64,000 nucleotides of DNA. It comes from Variovorax boronicumulans. GTDB taxonomy: Bacteria; Pseudomonadota; Gammaproteobacteria; Burkholderiales; Burkholderiaceae_C. This document shows positions 26,489-35,818 of the stretch, piece by piece. Made by a program: the position numbers and the translations under genes. The notes below the pieces were generated by a model. The model was given only the letters and a program-made list of their open reading frames with translations, made no database searches and had not been told where the DNA came from. Numbering within the stretch: position 1 is the first letter of the stretch; the number at the start of each line of letters is the position of its first letter. The DNA is taken from assembly GCF_019352895.1 (NCBI RefSeq), contig NZ_JAAAFX010000004.1:496001-560000 (forward strand), written 5' to 3'.

Positions 26489-27295
26489 ATGGCCAAGGAA
26501 CTGGGTCGGCTGCTGCTGACCGGCGCTGCCGGCGGGCTCGGCAAGGTGCTGCGCGAATCGCTCAAGCCTTCGGCCGCGGTGCTGCGGCTGTCCGACATCG
26601 CGGGCATGGCGCCGGCAAGCGGTGAAAACGAAGAAGTCGTGCACTGCGACCTGGCGGACAAGGCGGCGGTCGATGCGCTGGTGCAGGGCTGCGACGCCAT
26701 CGCGCACTTCGGCGGCGTGTCGGTCGAGCGGCCCTTCGAGGAGGTGCTCGAGGCCAACATCAAGGGCACCTTCCACCTCTACGAGGCCGCGCGCCGCCAC
26801 GGCGTGAAGCGCGTGGTGTTCGCGAGCTCGAACCACGTGATCGGCTTCTACAAGCAGAGCGAGCACATCGACGCGCACGCCACGCGCCGGCCCGACGGCT
26901 ACTACGGCCTGTCGAAGTCCTTCGGCGAGGACCTGGCGCAGTTCTACTTCGACCGCTGGGGCATCGAGACCGTGAGCATCCGCATCGGCTCCTCGTTCCC
27001 CGAGCCGCTCAACCGCCGCATGATGAGCACCTGGCTCAGCTACCGCGACCTGACGACGCTGATCGAGAAGGCGCTGTTCACGCCCGGCGTGAAGCACACC
27101 GTCGTCTACGGCATGTCGGCCAACCGCGATGTGTGGTGGGACAACGCCGCGGCCGCGCACCTGGGCTTCGTGCCGCAGGACGGCTCGGAAGTCTTCCGCG
27201 CCACGGTCGAGGCGCAGCCGCCGGTGGCGCCGAACGACCCGAACGCGATCTACCAGGGCGGCGCCTTCACCGCCCAGGGTCCATTCGGCGACTGA
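26489..27295 (+). CDS. udh: Uronate dehydrogenase (NAD-dependent, extended SDR)
   Basis: This 268-residue protein matches uronate dehydrogenase (EC 1.1.1.203), which oxidises D-galacturonate or D-glucuronate to the aldarolactone. The NAD-binding TGAAGGLG is at residues 11-18, followed by VVHCDLAD, HFGGVSVERPFEEVLEANI, FASSNH and the catalytic Tyr139-x3-Lys143 in YGLSK. Late motifs RIGSSFPEPLNRRMMSTWLS and ANRDVWWDN are typical of this family rather than of sugar-nucleotide epimerases. It is followed 19 bp later by a lactonase that would open its product. It shows that uronates, not only aldarates, enter this pathway. Confidence 0.92.
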   Translation: MAKELGRLLLTGAAGGLGKVLRESLKPSAAVLRLSDIAGMAPASGENEEVVHCDLADKAAVDALVQGCDAIAHFGGVSVERPFEEVLEANIKGTFHLYEAARRHGVKRVVFASSNHVIGFYKQSEHIDAHATRRPDGYYGLSKSFGEDLAQFYFDRWGIETVSIRIGSSFPEPLNRRMMSTWLSYRDLTTLIEKALFTPGVKHTVVYGMSANRDVWWDNAAAAHLGFVPQDGSEVFRATVEAQPPVAPNDPNAIYQGGAFTAQGPFGD

Positions 27296-27314
27296 GCCCG
27301 AGGCGAGCACACCC

Positions 27315-28214
27315 ATGCAAGCCGAACTCGTCCTCGACAGCCGCAATGCCACGGGCGAAAGCCCGGTCTGGCATGCAGCCGAACAAGCGCTCTACTGGGT
27401 CGACATCCCGGCCAGGCAACTGCATCGCCTCGACCCCGACAGCGGCGTGCACAGCAGATGGACCGGCGACGAGATGCTGGCCTGCATCGCGCCGCGCGCG
27501 GGCCATCCGGGCCAGTGGATCGCGGGCATGGAGAGCGGGCTGTTCGCGCTCGCCACGCGGGACGACGGCACGCTCGCCTCGACACCGCTGGCCCATGCGG
27601 TGCACGCCGCGCACGGCATGCGCTTCAACGACGGCCGCTGCGACCGCCAGGGCCGCTTCTGGGCCGGCACGATGCTGATGGACATGGCGGCCGGCCGCAG
27701 CATCGGCCGCGTCTACCGCTACCAGAGCGACGTCAACGCCGAGGCCGCGCTGCGGCTGCAGCTCGACGAACTGATCGTGCCCAACGGCCTGGGCTTCAGC
27801 CCCGACGGCCGCACGATGTACCTGTCCGATTCGCATCCCTCGGTACAGGCGATCTGGGCCTTCGACTACGACCCCGACACCGGCACGCCGCACCACCGCC
27901 GCCTGTTCGTCGACATGAAGCCGCTGCCCGGCCGGCCCGACGGTGCGGCGGTCGACGCCGACGGCTGCTACTGGATCTGCGGCAACGATGCCGGGCTGGT
28001 GCACCGCTTCACGCCCGCCGGCAAGCTCGACCGTTCGCTCGCCGTGCCGGTGAAGAAGCCCGCGATGTGCGCCTTCGGCGGCGCCGGGCTCGACACGCTC
28101 TACGTCACCTCGATCCGCCCCGGCGGCGACGTGGCCGACCAGCCGCTGGCCGGCGGCGTGTTCGCGCTGCGCCCCGGCGTGCGCGGCCTGCCCGAGCCGG
28201 CCTGCGCCTTCTAG
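27315..28214 (+). CDS. SMP-30/gluconolactonase family aldarolactone hydrolase
   Basis: The product has 299 residues and a six-bladed beta-propeller pattern of the SMP-30/LRE family. The likely metal ligands are Glu15 in GESPVW, the Asn in [11 protein letters not shown] and the Asp in GRPDGAAVD. Other family marks are [18 protein letters not shown] and LYVTS near the end. Coming directly after uronate dehydrogenase, it probably hydrolyses galactaro- or glucaro-1,4/1,5-lactone to the open aldarate that garD or gudD then dehydrates. The ATG at 27315 has only a weak upstream GAGG-type site. The specificity is inferred from context. Confidence 0.85.
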   Translation: MQAELVLDSRNATGESPVWHAAEQALYWVDIPARQLHRLDPDSGVHSRWTGDEMLACIAPRAGHPGQWIAGMESGLFALATRDDGTLASTPLAHAVHAAHGMRFNDGRCDRQGRFWAGTMLMDMAAGRSIGRVYRYQSDVNAEAALRLQLDELIVPNGLGFSPDGRTMYLSDSHPSVQAIWAFDYDPDTGTPHHRRLFVDMKPLPGRPDGAAVDADGCYWICGNDAGLVHRFTPAGKLDRSLAVPVKKPAMCAFGGAGLDTLYVTSIRPGGDVADQPLAGGVFALRPGVRGLPEPACAF

Positions 28215-28261
28215 CGGCCCCCGTTTTTTCGATTCCACCAACGAGAGCAAGAGGAAGACAA

Positions 28262-29239
28262 ATGACCATCCGACGCACATTGATCGCGCTCGCCGCCTGT
28301 GCCGGCGCAGCGCTCATCGGCAGCGGCGCCCACGCCACCGAGTTCCGCTCGGCCGACATCCACCCCGACGACTATCCAACCGTGACCGCGGTCAAGTTCA
28401 TGAGCGAGCGCCTGAAGGCGCTGTCGGGCGGCAAGCACAGCATCAAGGTCTACAACAACAGTTCGCTCGGCAACGAGAAGGACACCATCGAGCAGACCAA
28501 GATCGGCGCGCTGCAGATGGTGCGCGTGAACATCGCCCCCATGAACAACATCTGCGCCGAGACGCAGGTGCCGACCATGCCCTTCCTGTTCCGCTCGGTC
28601 GACCACCTGCACAAGGTGCTCGACGGCCCGATCGGCGAGGAGATCCTCAAGAGCTGCGAGAAGCAGGGCTTCATCGGCCTGGCCTACTACGACAGCGGCG
28701 CACGCTCGATGTTCACCGCCAAGAAGCCGGTGCGCAGCTTCGCCGACATGAAGGGCCTGAAGGTGCGCGTGCAGCAGTCCGACCTGTGGGTCTCGATGCT
28801 CGAGGCCATGGGCGCCAACGCCACGCCGATGCCCATGGGCGAGGTCTACACCGGCCTCAAGACCGGCCTGATCGACGCCGCCGAAAACAACTACCCCACC
28901 TACGAGAGCGCACGCGCCTTCGAGGTCGCCAAGTACTACAGCAAGACCGAGCACTCGATGGCGCCCGAGATGCTGCTGTTCTCCAAGCGCGTGTGGGACA
29001 AGCTCACGCCGCAGGAGCAGGGCTGGATCCGCCAGGCCGCCAAGGAGTCGGTGCCCTACATGCGCAAGCAGTGGGAAGAGCGCGAGATCAAGTCGCTGGC
29101 CACGGTAAAGGCCGGCGGCGCGGAAATCATCGACGTCGACAAGGCCCCGTTCCAGGCCGCGATGAAGCCGGTGTACGACAAGTTCATCACCGACGCGAAG
29201 TTGAAGGACCTGGTCAAGCGGGTGCAGGACACGAAGTAG
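28262..29239 (+). CDS. dctP: TRAP transporter solute-binding protein (DctP family)
   Basis: The product has 325 residues with a signal peptide ending near GSGAHA. It has the DctP pattern: [44 protein letters not shown] (in two parts), the conserved [14 protein letters not shown] with its substrate-binding Arg, and [22 protein letters not shown]. The Arg salt-bridges the ligand carboxylate in this family, and the GLIDAAENN segment is typical of uronate and aldarate TRAP receptors. It is followed by DctQ and DctM genes after an intergenic palindromic element. It probably captures galacturonate, glucuronate or aldarates in the periplasm. Confidence 0.93.
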   Translation: MTIRRTLIALAACAGAALIGSGAHATEFRSADIHPDDYPTVTAVKFMSERLKALSGGKHSIKVYNNSSLGNEKDTIEQTKIGALQMVRVNIAPMNNICAETQVPTMPFLFRSVDHLHKVLDGPIGEEILKSCEKQGFIGLAYYDSGARSMFTAKKPVRSFADMKGLKVRVQQSDLWVSMLEAMGANATPMPMGEVYTGLKTGLIDAAENNYPTYESARAFEVAKYYSKTEHSMAPEMLLFSKRVWDKLTPQEQGWIRQAAKESVPYMRKQWEEREIKSLATVKAGGAEIIDVDKAPFQAAMKPVYDKFITDAKLKDLVKRVQDTK

Positions 29240-29248
29240 CACCTGGCT

Positions 29249-29345
29249 CCTTCCCCCGCCGGGGGAAGGTCGGGATGGGGGCTTTGCCGCGTTGCAATGG
29301 AGACGCCGCAGGCCCCCACCCCTGCCCTCCCCCAGAGGGGGAGGG
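29249..29345. repeat. Intergenic palindromic element, copy B1
   Basis: It starts with a hairpin CCTTCCCCC-GCC-GGGGGAAGG and ends with CCCTCCCCC-AGA-GGGGGAGGG. Between them GGGATGGGGGC can pair with a later GCCCCCACCCC. The same blocks with a different centre are at 57376-57485. It separates the dctP gene from dctQ and dctM and could end or stabilise part of the transcript, giving more binding protein than membrane subunits. Confidence 0.8.
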
Positions 29346-29366
29346 CGCAAGACAAGGAACACAACC

Positions 29367-29855
29367 ATGTACACCAAGATTTGCCGCACGCTCGCGCGTG
29401 CCTGCATGTGGCTGGGCATCGTCGGTCTCGTCGCGGTGATCTGCGCCGTGAGCTGGCAGGTCTTCGGCCGCTACGTCATGAACAACACGCCCACCTGGGC
29501 CGAGAGCCTGGCGCTGCTGCTGGTGCTCTACGTCACGATGTTCGGCGTGGCCGTCGGCGTGCGCGACGCAGGCCACATCGGGCTCGAGTCCTTCCTCGTG
29601 CTCGCACCCGACGGGCTGCGCCTGAAGATGGAATACCTGATCCACGCGCTGGTGCTGGTCTTCGGCGCCGCCATGGCCTGGAACTGCGCCTCGCTCGCCG
29701 AGTCGGTATGGGACTACCGACTGCCCACGCTGTGGATCTCCGAAGGCTGGAAGTACGTGCCGGCCGCGATCTCCGGCGTGCTGATCGTGATGTTCTCGAT
29801 CGAACACATCATCGCGCTCGCTCAAGGCCGCGAAGTCGAACCTGCATGGGCCTGA
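29367..29855 (+). CDS. dctQ: TRAP transporter small membrane subunit (DctQ family)
   Basis: This 162-residue inner-membrane protein has four predicted membrane segments: GIVGLVAVICAVSWQVFGRY, SLALLLVLYVTMFGVAVGV, LIHALVLVFGAAMAWNCASL and VPAAISGVLIVMFSIEHI. It carries the conserved QVFGRYV motif, the NTPTWAESLA segment and the aspartate/histidine pair in RDAGHIGLE that mark DctQ. It forms the integral membrane unit with DctM, whose gene starts four bases after the stop. The ATG at 29367 follows an AAGGAA-type site. Confidence 0.92.
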   Translation: MYTKICRTLARACMWLGIVGLVAVICAVSWQVFGRYVMNNTPTWAESLALLLVLYVTMFGVAVGVRDAGHIGLESFLVLAPDGLRLKMEYLIHALVLVFGAAMAWNCASLAESVWDYRLPTLWISEGWKYVPAAISGVLIVMFSIEHIIALAQGREVEPAWA

Positions 29856-29859
29856 CCGC

Positions 29860-31155
29860 ATGACCATCCCTCTGCTGATTCTCTGCATCTCCTTCACGCT
29901 GTTCCTGCTGCTGGGCGTGCCGGTCGCGTTCTCGATCGGGCTGTCGGCCCTGGCCACGCTGGCCTACGAAGGCCTGCCGCTCGCGGTGGGCTTCCAGCAG
30001 ATGACCTCGGGCATGGGCATCTTCTCCTTCCTGGCGATCCCCTTCTTCATCTTCGCCGGCGAGCTCATGCTCTACGGCGGCATCGCCGACCGCATCGTCG
30101 ACTTCGCGCGCAACCTGGTGGGCCATGTGCGCGGCGGGCTGGGCATGTCGAACGTGGTGGCCTGCACGCTGTTCGGCGGCGTCTCGGGCTCGCCCGTGGC
30201 CGACGTCTCGGCCATGGGCGCGGTGATGATCCCGATGATGAAGAAGGAGGGCTACCACGCCGACTACGCGGTCAACGTGACGACCCATGCGGCGCTCGTC
30301 GGCGCGTTGATGCCGACCAGCCACAACCTGATCATCTATTCGCTCGCGGCGGGCGGCAAGGTGTCGATCGCGGCGCTGATCCTGGCGGCGCTGCTGCCGG
30401 CGGTGATCCTCACGCTGAGCAACCTCGCGGCCGCCTACCTGGTGGCGGTCAAGCGCGGCTACCCCAAGGGCACCTTCCCGGGCTGGGCCATCGTGGCGCG
30501 TTCCTTCGCGGCGGCGCTGCCCGGCCTGTTCATCGTGGTGCTGATCCTGGGCGGCATTCTCTCGGGGATCTTCACCGCCACCGAATCTGCCGCGGTGGCC
30601 GTGCTCTACGCGCTGGCGCTGACCATCCTGCTGTACCGCACGCTCAAGTGGGAGCACTTCATCAAGGCCGCCTCGAAGGCGGTGCGCACCACCGGCGTGA
30701 TCCTGCTGCTGATCGGCATCTCGAGCACCTTCGGCTACCTGATCAGCCTCTACGGCGTGGCCGAGCTCACCGGCCAGATGCTGTCGCAGATCACCAGCAC
30801 GCCCTGGGTCATCTTCCTGATGATCAACGTGATCCTGTTCGTGCTGGGCACCTTCCTCGACATGGCCGCGACCATCCTGCTGTGCACGCCGATCTTCCTG
30901 CCCATCGCGCAGCAGTACGGCATGACCTCGGTGCAGTTCGGCATCGTGATGCTGATCAACTGCGCGCTGGGCCTGAACACCCCGCCCGTGGGCACCACGC
31001 AGTTCGTGGGCTGCGCGATCGGCGGCGTGTCGGTGGGCACGGTGATGCGCACCATCTGGCCCTTCTACGGCGCGCTGATCTTCGCGCTGGGCCTGGTGAC
31101 CTTCGTGCCGGCCTTCTCCACCTGGCTCCCCAGCCTCTTCATGGTGGTCAAGTGA
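29860..31155 (+). CDS. dctM: TRAP transporter large membrane subunit (DctM family)
   Basis: This 431-residue ion-coupled permease has about 11-12 membrane segments. Family motifs visible are [18 protein letters not shown], the [18 protein letters not shown] loop, [20 protein letters not shown] (cation-binding region), [12 protein letters not shown] and the second repeat with [19 protein letters not shown]. It couples Na+ or H+ flow to uptake of the DctP ligand. The gene starts four bases after dctQ, and its stop codon overlaps the GTG start of galactarate dehydratase, so transport and catabolism are translationally linked. Confidence 0.94.
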   Translation: MTIPLLILCISFTLFLLLGVPVAFSIGLSALATLAYEGLPLAVGFQQMTSGMGIFSFLAIPFFIFAGELMLYGGIADRIVDFARNLVGHVRGGLGMSNVVACTLFGGVSGSPVADVSAMGAVMIPMMKKEGYHADYAVNVTTHAALVGALMPTSHNLIIYSLAAGGKVSIAALILAALLPAVILTLSNLAAAYLVAVKRGYPKGTFPGWAIVARSFAAALPGLFIVVLILGGILSGIFTATESAAVAVLYALALTILLYRTLKWEHFIKAASKAVRTTGVILLLIGISSTFGYLISLYGVAELTGQMLSQITSTPWVIFLMINVILFVLGTFLDMAATILLCTPIFLPIAQQYGMTSVQFGIVMLINCALGLNTPPVGTTQFVGCAIGGVSVGTVMRTIWPFYGALIFALGLVTFVPAFSTWLPSLFMVVK

Positions 31156-32726
31156 AGCCGCCCCTGTCCATCAAGATGCACGAACGCGACAACGTCGCGA
31201 TCGTGGCCAACGACGGCGGCCTGCCCGCGGGCACGGTGTTCGCGTCGGGCCTGGTGCTGGTCGACAAGGTGCCGCAGGCCCACAAGGTCGCGCTCGAGGA
31301 CATCCCCGAAGGCGGCGCGGTGCGGCGCTACGACGTGCCCATCGGCTATGCCTTGAAGCCCATCCCCGCGGGCAGCTGGGTGCACGAGCGGCTGCTGCGG
31401 ATGCCCGAGGCGCGCTCGCTCGAGGGCCTGCCCATCGCCACCGTGACGGCGCCGGCGATGCCGCCACTGGAGGGCTACAGCTTCGAGGGCTACCGCAACC
31501 CCGACGGCTCGGTCGGCACGCGCAACCTGCTGGCCATCACGCAGACCGTGCAGTGCGTGGCCGGCGTGGTCGACTTCGCGGTGCAGCGCATCCGCGCCGA
31601 GCTGCTGCCGAAGTACCCGAACGTCGACGGCGTGGTGGCCCTGGCGCACGGCTACGGCTGCGGCGTGGCCATCGATGCGCCCGACGCGATCATTCCGATC
31701 CGCACGCTGCGCAACATCAGCCTCAACCCCAACTTCGGCGGCGAGGTCATGGTGATCAGCCTGGGCTGCGAAAAGCTGCAGCCCGAGCGCCTGATGCCGC
31801 CCGGCACCATCCCGCTGATCGACGAACGCAACGTGGCCGACGTGGGCGACAGCGCCGACGCCAATCTCGACGTGGTCTGCCTGCAGGACGAGGCGCACGT
31901 GGGCTTCATGTCGATGGTCGATGCGATCCTGCGCCAGGCCGAGGAACACCTCGAACGCCTCGACGCCCGCCGGCGCGAGACCGTGCCCGCGAGCGAGCTG
32001 GTGGTGGGCGTGCAGTGCGGCGGCAGCGACGCTTTTTCAGGCGTGACCGCCAACCCGGCCGTCGGCTTCTGCACCGACCTGCTGGTGCGCGCGGGCGCGA
32101 CCGTGATGTTCTCGGAAGTGACCGAGGTGCGTGACGGCATCGACCAGCTGACCTCGCGCGCCAGCACGCCCGCGGTGGCCGAAGCCATGATCCGCGAGAT
32201 GGCCTGGTACGACGCCTACCTCGACAAGGGCCGGGTCGACCGCAGCGCCAACACCACGCCGGGCAACAAGAAGGGCGGGCTGTCGAACATCGTCGAGAAG
32301 GCCATGGGCTCGATCGTCAAGAGCGGCAGCGCGCCGATCTCGGGCGTGGTGCCGCCGGGCGAGAAGGCCCGGCAGAAGGGCCTGCTCTACGCGGCCACGC
32401 CCGCGAGCGACTTCATCTGCGGCACGCTGCAGCTGGCCGCGGGCATGAACCTGCACGTGTTCACCACCGGCCGCGGCACGCCGTACGGCCTGGCCGAGGT
32501 GCCGGTGATCAAGGTCGCGACCCGCAGCGACCTGGCGCGCCGCTGGCACGACCTGATGGACATCAACGCCGGCCGCATCGCCGACGGCGAGGCCAGCATC
32601 GAGGACGTGGGCTGGGAGATGTTCCGGCTGATGCTCGACGTGGCCAGCGGCCGCCAGAAGACCTGGGCCGAGCACTGGAAATTGCACAACGCGCTGGTGC
32701 TGTTCAACCCCGCACCCGTGACCTGA
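31152..32726 (+). CDS. garD: Galactarate dehydratase
   Basis: The 524-residue product is about the length of E. coli GarD (EC 4.2.1.42), which dehydrates galactarate (mucate) to 5-dehydro-4-deoxy-D-glucarate. A GTG at 31152 is preferred: it gives the standard N-terminus [20 protein letters not shown] and overlaps the dctM stop (GTGA). The first ATG is eight codons inside. An N-terminal SAF domain is followed by the UxaA/altronate-dehydratase core with [59 protein letters not shown] and [19 protein letters not shown]. Cys residues in GYGCG, SLGCE and VQCGGSD are probable Fe/metal ligands. Confidence 0.94.
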   Translation: MKPPLSIKMHERDNVAIVANDGGLPAGTVFASGLVLVDKVPQAHKVALEDIPEGGAVRRYDVPIGYALKPIPAGSWVHERLLRMPEARSLEGLPIATVTAPAMPPLEGYSFEGYRNPDGSVGTRNLLAITQTVQCVAGVVDFAVQRIRAELLPKYPNVDGVVALAHGYGCGVAIDAPDAIIPIRTLRNISLNPNFGGEVMVISLGCEKLQPERLMPPGTIPLIDERNVADVGDSADANLDVVCLQDEAHVGFMSMVDAILRQAEEHLERLDARRRETVPASELVVGVQCGGSDAFSGVTANPAVGFCTDLLVRAGATVMFSEVTEVRDGIDQLTSRASTPAVAEAMIREMAWYDAYLDKGRVDRSANTTPGNKKGGLSNIVEKAMGSIVKSGSAPISGVVPPGEKARQKGLLYAATPASDFICGTLQLAAGMNLHVFTTGRGTPYGLAEVPVIKVATRSDLARRWHDLMDINAGRIADGEASIEDVGWEMFRLMLDVASGRQKTWAEHWKLHNALVLFNPAPVT

Positions 32727-32744
32727 ATTCACAAGGAAGAAAAG

Positions 32745-33509
32745 ATGGAAGACCTTCAAGGCAAGACCGCCCTCGTCACCGGCGCCAGCACCGGCATCGG
32801 TGCCGCCGTGGCCATCGCCTACGGCGCGCGCGGCATGCGCGTGGCGGTGCACTACAACCAGTCGGCCGGGCCGGCGCAGGCCGTGGTCGACACCATCGTC
32901 CGGGCCGGCGGCGAGGCCTTCGCGATCCAGGGCGATGTGCGCGACTCGGCCGCCATCGCGCGCGTGGTGCGCGACACGAACGCGCGGCTGGGCGGCATCG
33001 ACGTGCTGGTGAACAACGCCGGGAGTCTGGTGAAACGCGCACCCATCGCCGAGTTCGACGACGCGCTGTTCGACGAGGTGCTGCACATCAATGCGCGCTC
33101 GGTGCTGGCCTTCTGCCGCGAGGTGGTGCCGCTGATGCGCGCCCGCGGCCAGCGCGGCAGCATCGTCAACGTGTCCTCGGTGGCCGCGCGCACCGGCGGC
33201 GGGCCGGGCGCCTACCTCTATGCAGGCGCCAAGGGCTTCGTGAGCACGGTCACGCACGGCCTGGCCAAGGAGCTCGCGCCCGATCACATCCGCGTCAACG
33301 CGGTGGCGCCGGGCGTGATCCAGACGCCCTTTCAGGACCGCTTCTCCACGCCCGCGATCCTCGAGTCCTTCAAGGCCGGCATCCCGATGGGCCGCATCGG
33401 CGAGCCCGACGACTGCACCGGCGCCTTCCTCTACCTCGCCTCAGCACAGCTCTCGGGCTACGTGACGGGCCAGGTCCTCGAGGTCAACGGCGGGCAGTAC
33501 ATGCCCTGA
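32745..33509 (+). CDS. Short-chain dehydrogenase/reductase
   Basis: This 254-residue classical SDR has the nucleotide motif GASTGIG, NNAGS, an active-site Ser in IVNVSSVAA and the YAGAK Tyr-x3-Lys pair. The C-terminal LSGYVTGQVLEVNGGQYM is typical of the FabG/sugar-dehydrogenase type. It lies 18 bp after garD behind an AAGGAAG site, so it belongs to the aldarate operon. Candidate roles are reduction or oxidation of a keto-sugar acid or an alternative substrate feeding the pathway. The substrate cannot be fixed from sequence. Confidence 0.85.
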   Translation: MEDLQGKTALVTGASTGIGAAVAIAYGARGMRVAVHYNQSAGPAQAVVDTIVRAGGEAFAIQGDVRDSAAIARVVRDTNARLGGIDVLVNNAGSLVKRAPIAEFDDALFDEVLHINARSVLAFCREVVPLMRARGQRGSIVNVSSVAARTGGGPGAYLYAGAKGFVSTVTHGLAKELAPDHIRVNAVAPGVIQTPFQDRFSTPAILESFKAGIPMGRIGEPDDCTGAFLYLASAQLSGYVTGQVLEVNGGQYMP

Positions 33510-33553
33510 GGCACACCGCTTCCTTTCTTCATTCCAACAGCAGAGACAGACCC

Positions 33554-34534
33554 ATGACACCGCATCCCTTCCTGCGCCGCATCGCCGCGCTGTCCGCCCT
33601 CGCCGCGCTGGCCTTGGGCGCCGCCGCGCCGGCCGCCGCGCAGGCCACCAAGTTCCCGACGCGCACCATCGAGCTGCTGGTGCCCTACCAGCCCGGCGGC
33701 GGCACCGACGGCCTGGCGCGCGCCTTCGCCGACGCGAGCCGCAAGCACATCGACCAGAGCATCGTGATCGTCAACCGGCCCGGCGCCGGCGGTGCGATCG
33801 GCTGGACCGAGGTGATCAACGCCCGCCCCGACGGCTACAAGCTGGCGGTGCTCACGGTCGAGCTGCTCACGCTGCCGCACCTGGGCCTGGCCAAGTTCAA
33901 CTACGACGACTTCCAGCCCATCGCGCAGCTCAACGCCGACCCGGCCGCGATCACGGTGAAGTCCGATGCGCCGTGGAACACGGTGGAAGAGTTCCTGGCC
34001 GATGCGAAGAAGGCGCCCGAGAGCATCCGCGTGGGCAACTCCGGCAACGGCTCGATCTGGCACCTGGCCGCGGCCGCGCTGGAGGACAAGACCGGCACCA
34101 GGTTCAACCACATCCCGTTCCAGGGCGCGGCGCCCGCGGTGCTGGCGCTGCTGGGCGGCCACATCGAGGCCGTGGCCGTGAGCCCGGCCGAGGTCACGAC
34201 GCATGTGCAGGGCGGCAAGCTCAAGGTGCTGATGGTGATGGCCGACAAGCGCGTCAAGGGCTTCGAGAAGGTGCCGACCGCCAAGGAGCGCGGCATCGAC
34301 CTGTCGATCGGCACCTGGCGCGGCCTCGGCGCGCCCAAGAACACGCCACCCGAAGTGATGGCGCGGCTGCGCGAGATCGCCGCCAAGACCGCCGCCGAGC
34401 CGCTGATGCACGAGGTGATGGACAAGCAGAACCTGGGCTACGTCTACACCGACGGCGCGGTGTTCAAGGAGACGCTGGCCAAGGACAACATCTACTTCAA
34501 GACATTGATCACCAAGCTGAATCTCAAGCCCTGA
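33554..34534 (+). CDS. Bug/TctC-family periplasmic substrate-binding protein
   Basis: The product has 326 residues with a signal peptide (RRIAALSALAALALG, cleaved after PAAAQA). Bug motifs are FPTRTIELLVPYQPGGGTDGLARAF (in two parts), NRPGAGGAIGWTEVINARPDGYK and VPTAKERGIDLSIGTWRG. It is the second of three TctC proteins in the locus, none with a membrane partner here. The ligand pocket region differs from the other two (GGGTDG against GGSSDI and GGTTDV), so they may bind different acids. A polycarboxylate or sugar acid ligand is likely from context. Confidence 0.9.
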   Translation: MTPHPFLRRIAALSALAALALGAAAPAAAQATKFPTRTIELLVPYQPGGGTDGLARAFADASRKHIDQSIVIVNRPGAGGAIGWTEVINARPDGYKLAVLTVELLTLPHLGLAKFNYDDFQPIAQLNADPAAITVKSDAPWNTVEEFLADAKKAPESIRVGNSGNGSIWHLAAAALEDKTGTRFNHIPFQGAAPAVLALLGGHIEAVAVSPAEVTTHVQGGKLKVLMVMADKRVKGFEKVPTAKERGIDLSIGTWRGLGAPKNTPPEVMARLREIAAKTAAEPLMHEVMDKQNLGYVYTDGAVFKETLAKDNIYFKTLITKLNLKP

Positions 34535-34638
34535 CCGGCTCCACGCACCGCGTGCCGAAGACCTAGAACAACACGGCACAACCCCTCAGGCGCGTCGCGT
34601 CTGCGGGCCTTTCTCGACCATTGAACGGAGACAAGACC

Positions 34639-35628
34639 ATGCAACGCCGCACCCTCATCCAGACCGCCATCGCCGGCCTCGCCGCCGGCGCCCTGCCCGC
34701 CGCTTTCGCACAAGGCAGCTGGCCCACCGGCAAGGCCATCACCTACCTGGTGCCCTTCCCGGCCGGCGGCACGACCGACGTGCTGGGCCGGCTGATCAGC
34801 CAGAAGCTGGGCATGGTGCTGGGCACCAGCGTCGTGATCGACAACCGCGGCGGCGCGGGCGGCAGCGTGGGCTCGGAGATCGCCTCGCGCGCAGCGCCCG
34901 ACGGCTACACGATGCTGGGCGGCACGATCAGCTCGCATGCCATCAACGTGAGCCTGTACCCGAAGATCGGCTACGACCCGGTCAAGTCCTTCGCGCCGGT
35001 CACGCTGATCGGCACCAACCCCGTGGTGCTGGTGGTCAACGCCGCGAGCCCCTACAAGACGCTCAAGGACGTGCTCGAGGCGAGCAAGGCCAAGGCCGGC
35101 GGCCTGTCCTCGGCCTCGGCGGGCACCGGCACCTCGCAGCACCTGTCGCTGGAACTGCTGGCCTTCAAGTCGGGCGTGAAGTTCACCCATGTGCCCTACA
35201 AGGGCAGCGGCCCGGCGATCCAGGACGTGATCGGCGGCCAGGTCGACATGATGTTCGACACCACGGTGGTGGCCGCGCCGCACATCCAGAGCGGCAAGCT
35301 GCGCGCCATCGCCGTGACCTCGGCCAAGCGGCTCGCGTCGCTGCCCGACGTGCCGACGATCGCCGAGTCGGGGCTGCAGGGCCTGACCGATTTCGAGGTC
35401 GTGTCGTGGCAGGCGATCTTCGTGCCGGCCGGCACGCCGGCGCCGATCGTCGACCGGCTGCACAAGGAGATCCGCACCATCCTCGCACAGCCCGACATGC
35501 AAGAGAAGATGAAGGGCTTCGGCATGGAACCGGCGGACATGACGCCCACCCAGATCGCGAGCTTCCAGAAGGCCGAGGTCGAGAAGTGGGCGCAGGTGAT
35601 CAAGGCGGCAGGCGTCAAGGTCGAGTGA
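34639..35628 (+). CDS. Bug/TctC-family periplasmic substrate-binding protein
   Basis: The product has 329 residues from an ATG at 34639 preceded by CGGAGA; an in-frame TTG six codons upstream is less likely. The signal peptide carries an Arg pair (MQRRTLIQTAIAGLAAG) and is cleaved near AAFA. Bug motifs are YLVPFPAGGTTDVLGRLIS, DNRGGAGGSVGSEIASRAAPDGYT and VPTIAESGLQGLTDFE. It is the last gene of the rightward arm, followed by a strong hairpin. As with the other two TctC genes, TctAB is absent, so it may donate ligand to a transporter encoded elsewhere or act in sensing. Confidence 0.9.
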   Translation: MQRRTLIQTAIAGLAAGALPAAFAQGSWPTGKAITYLVPFPAGGTTDVLGRLISQKLGMVLGTSVVIDNRGGAGGSVGSEIASRAAPDGYTMLGGTISSHAINVSLYPKIGYDPVKSFAPVTLIGTNPVVLVVNAASPYKTLKDVLEASKAKAGGLSSASAGTGTSQHLSLELLAFKSGVKFTHVPYKGSGPAIQDVIGGQVDMMFDTTVVAAPHIQSGKLRAIAVTSAKRLASLPDVPTIAESGLQGLTDFEVVSWQAIFVPAGTPAPIVDRLHKEIRTILAQPDMQEKMKGFGMEPADMTPTQIASFQKAEVEKWAQVIKAAGVKVE

Positions 35629-35645
35629 CGCCCGCACGCGCCTGA

Positions 35646-35669
35646 GGCGACCGTCGGCCTTCGGTCGCC
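35646..35669 (+). terminator. Hairpin after the aldarate operon
   Basis: GGCGACCG (35646-35653) and CGGTCGCC (35662-35669) form a perfect 8-bp stem with an 8-base loop, 17 bp after the last TctC stop. There is no T-run, so it is a terminator candidate or a 3' mRNA-stabilising hairpin. Confidence 0.5.
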
Positions 35670-35818
35670 ACCTCGTCCTGCGCCCTCGGTATGCTTCGGG
35701 GCTGCCGATCCTGGCAATGGACGAGGACTTCCCGCTCGAATGAAAGACGCCTTTTTGCGCCATCCCTGCCTGCGACCGGGCGGCGGCGCCATCGACGTGC
35801 TGTCGTGCGAGGTGCGCA

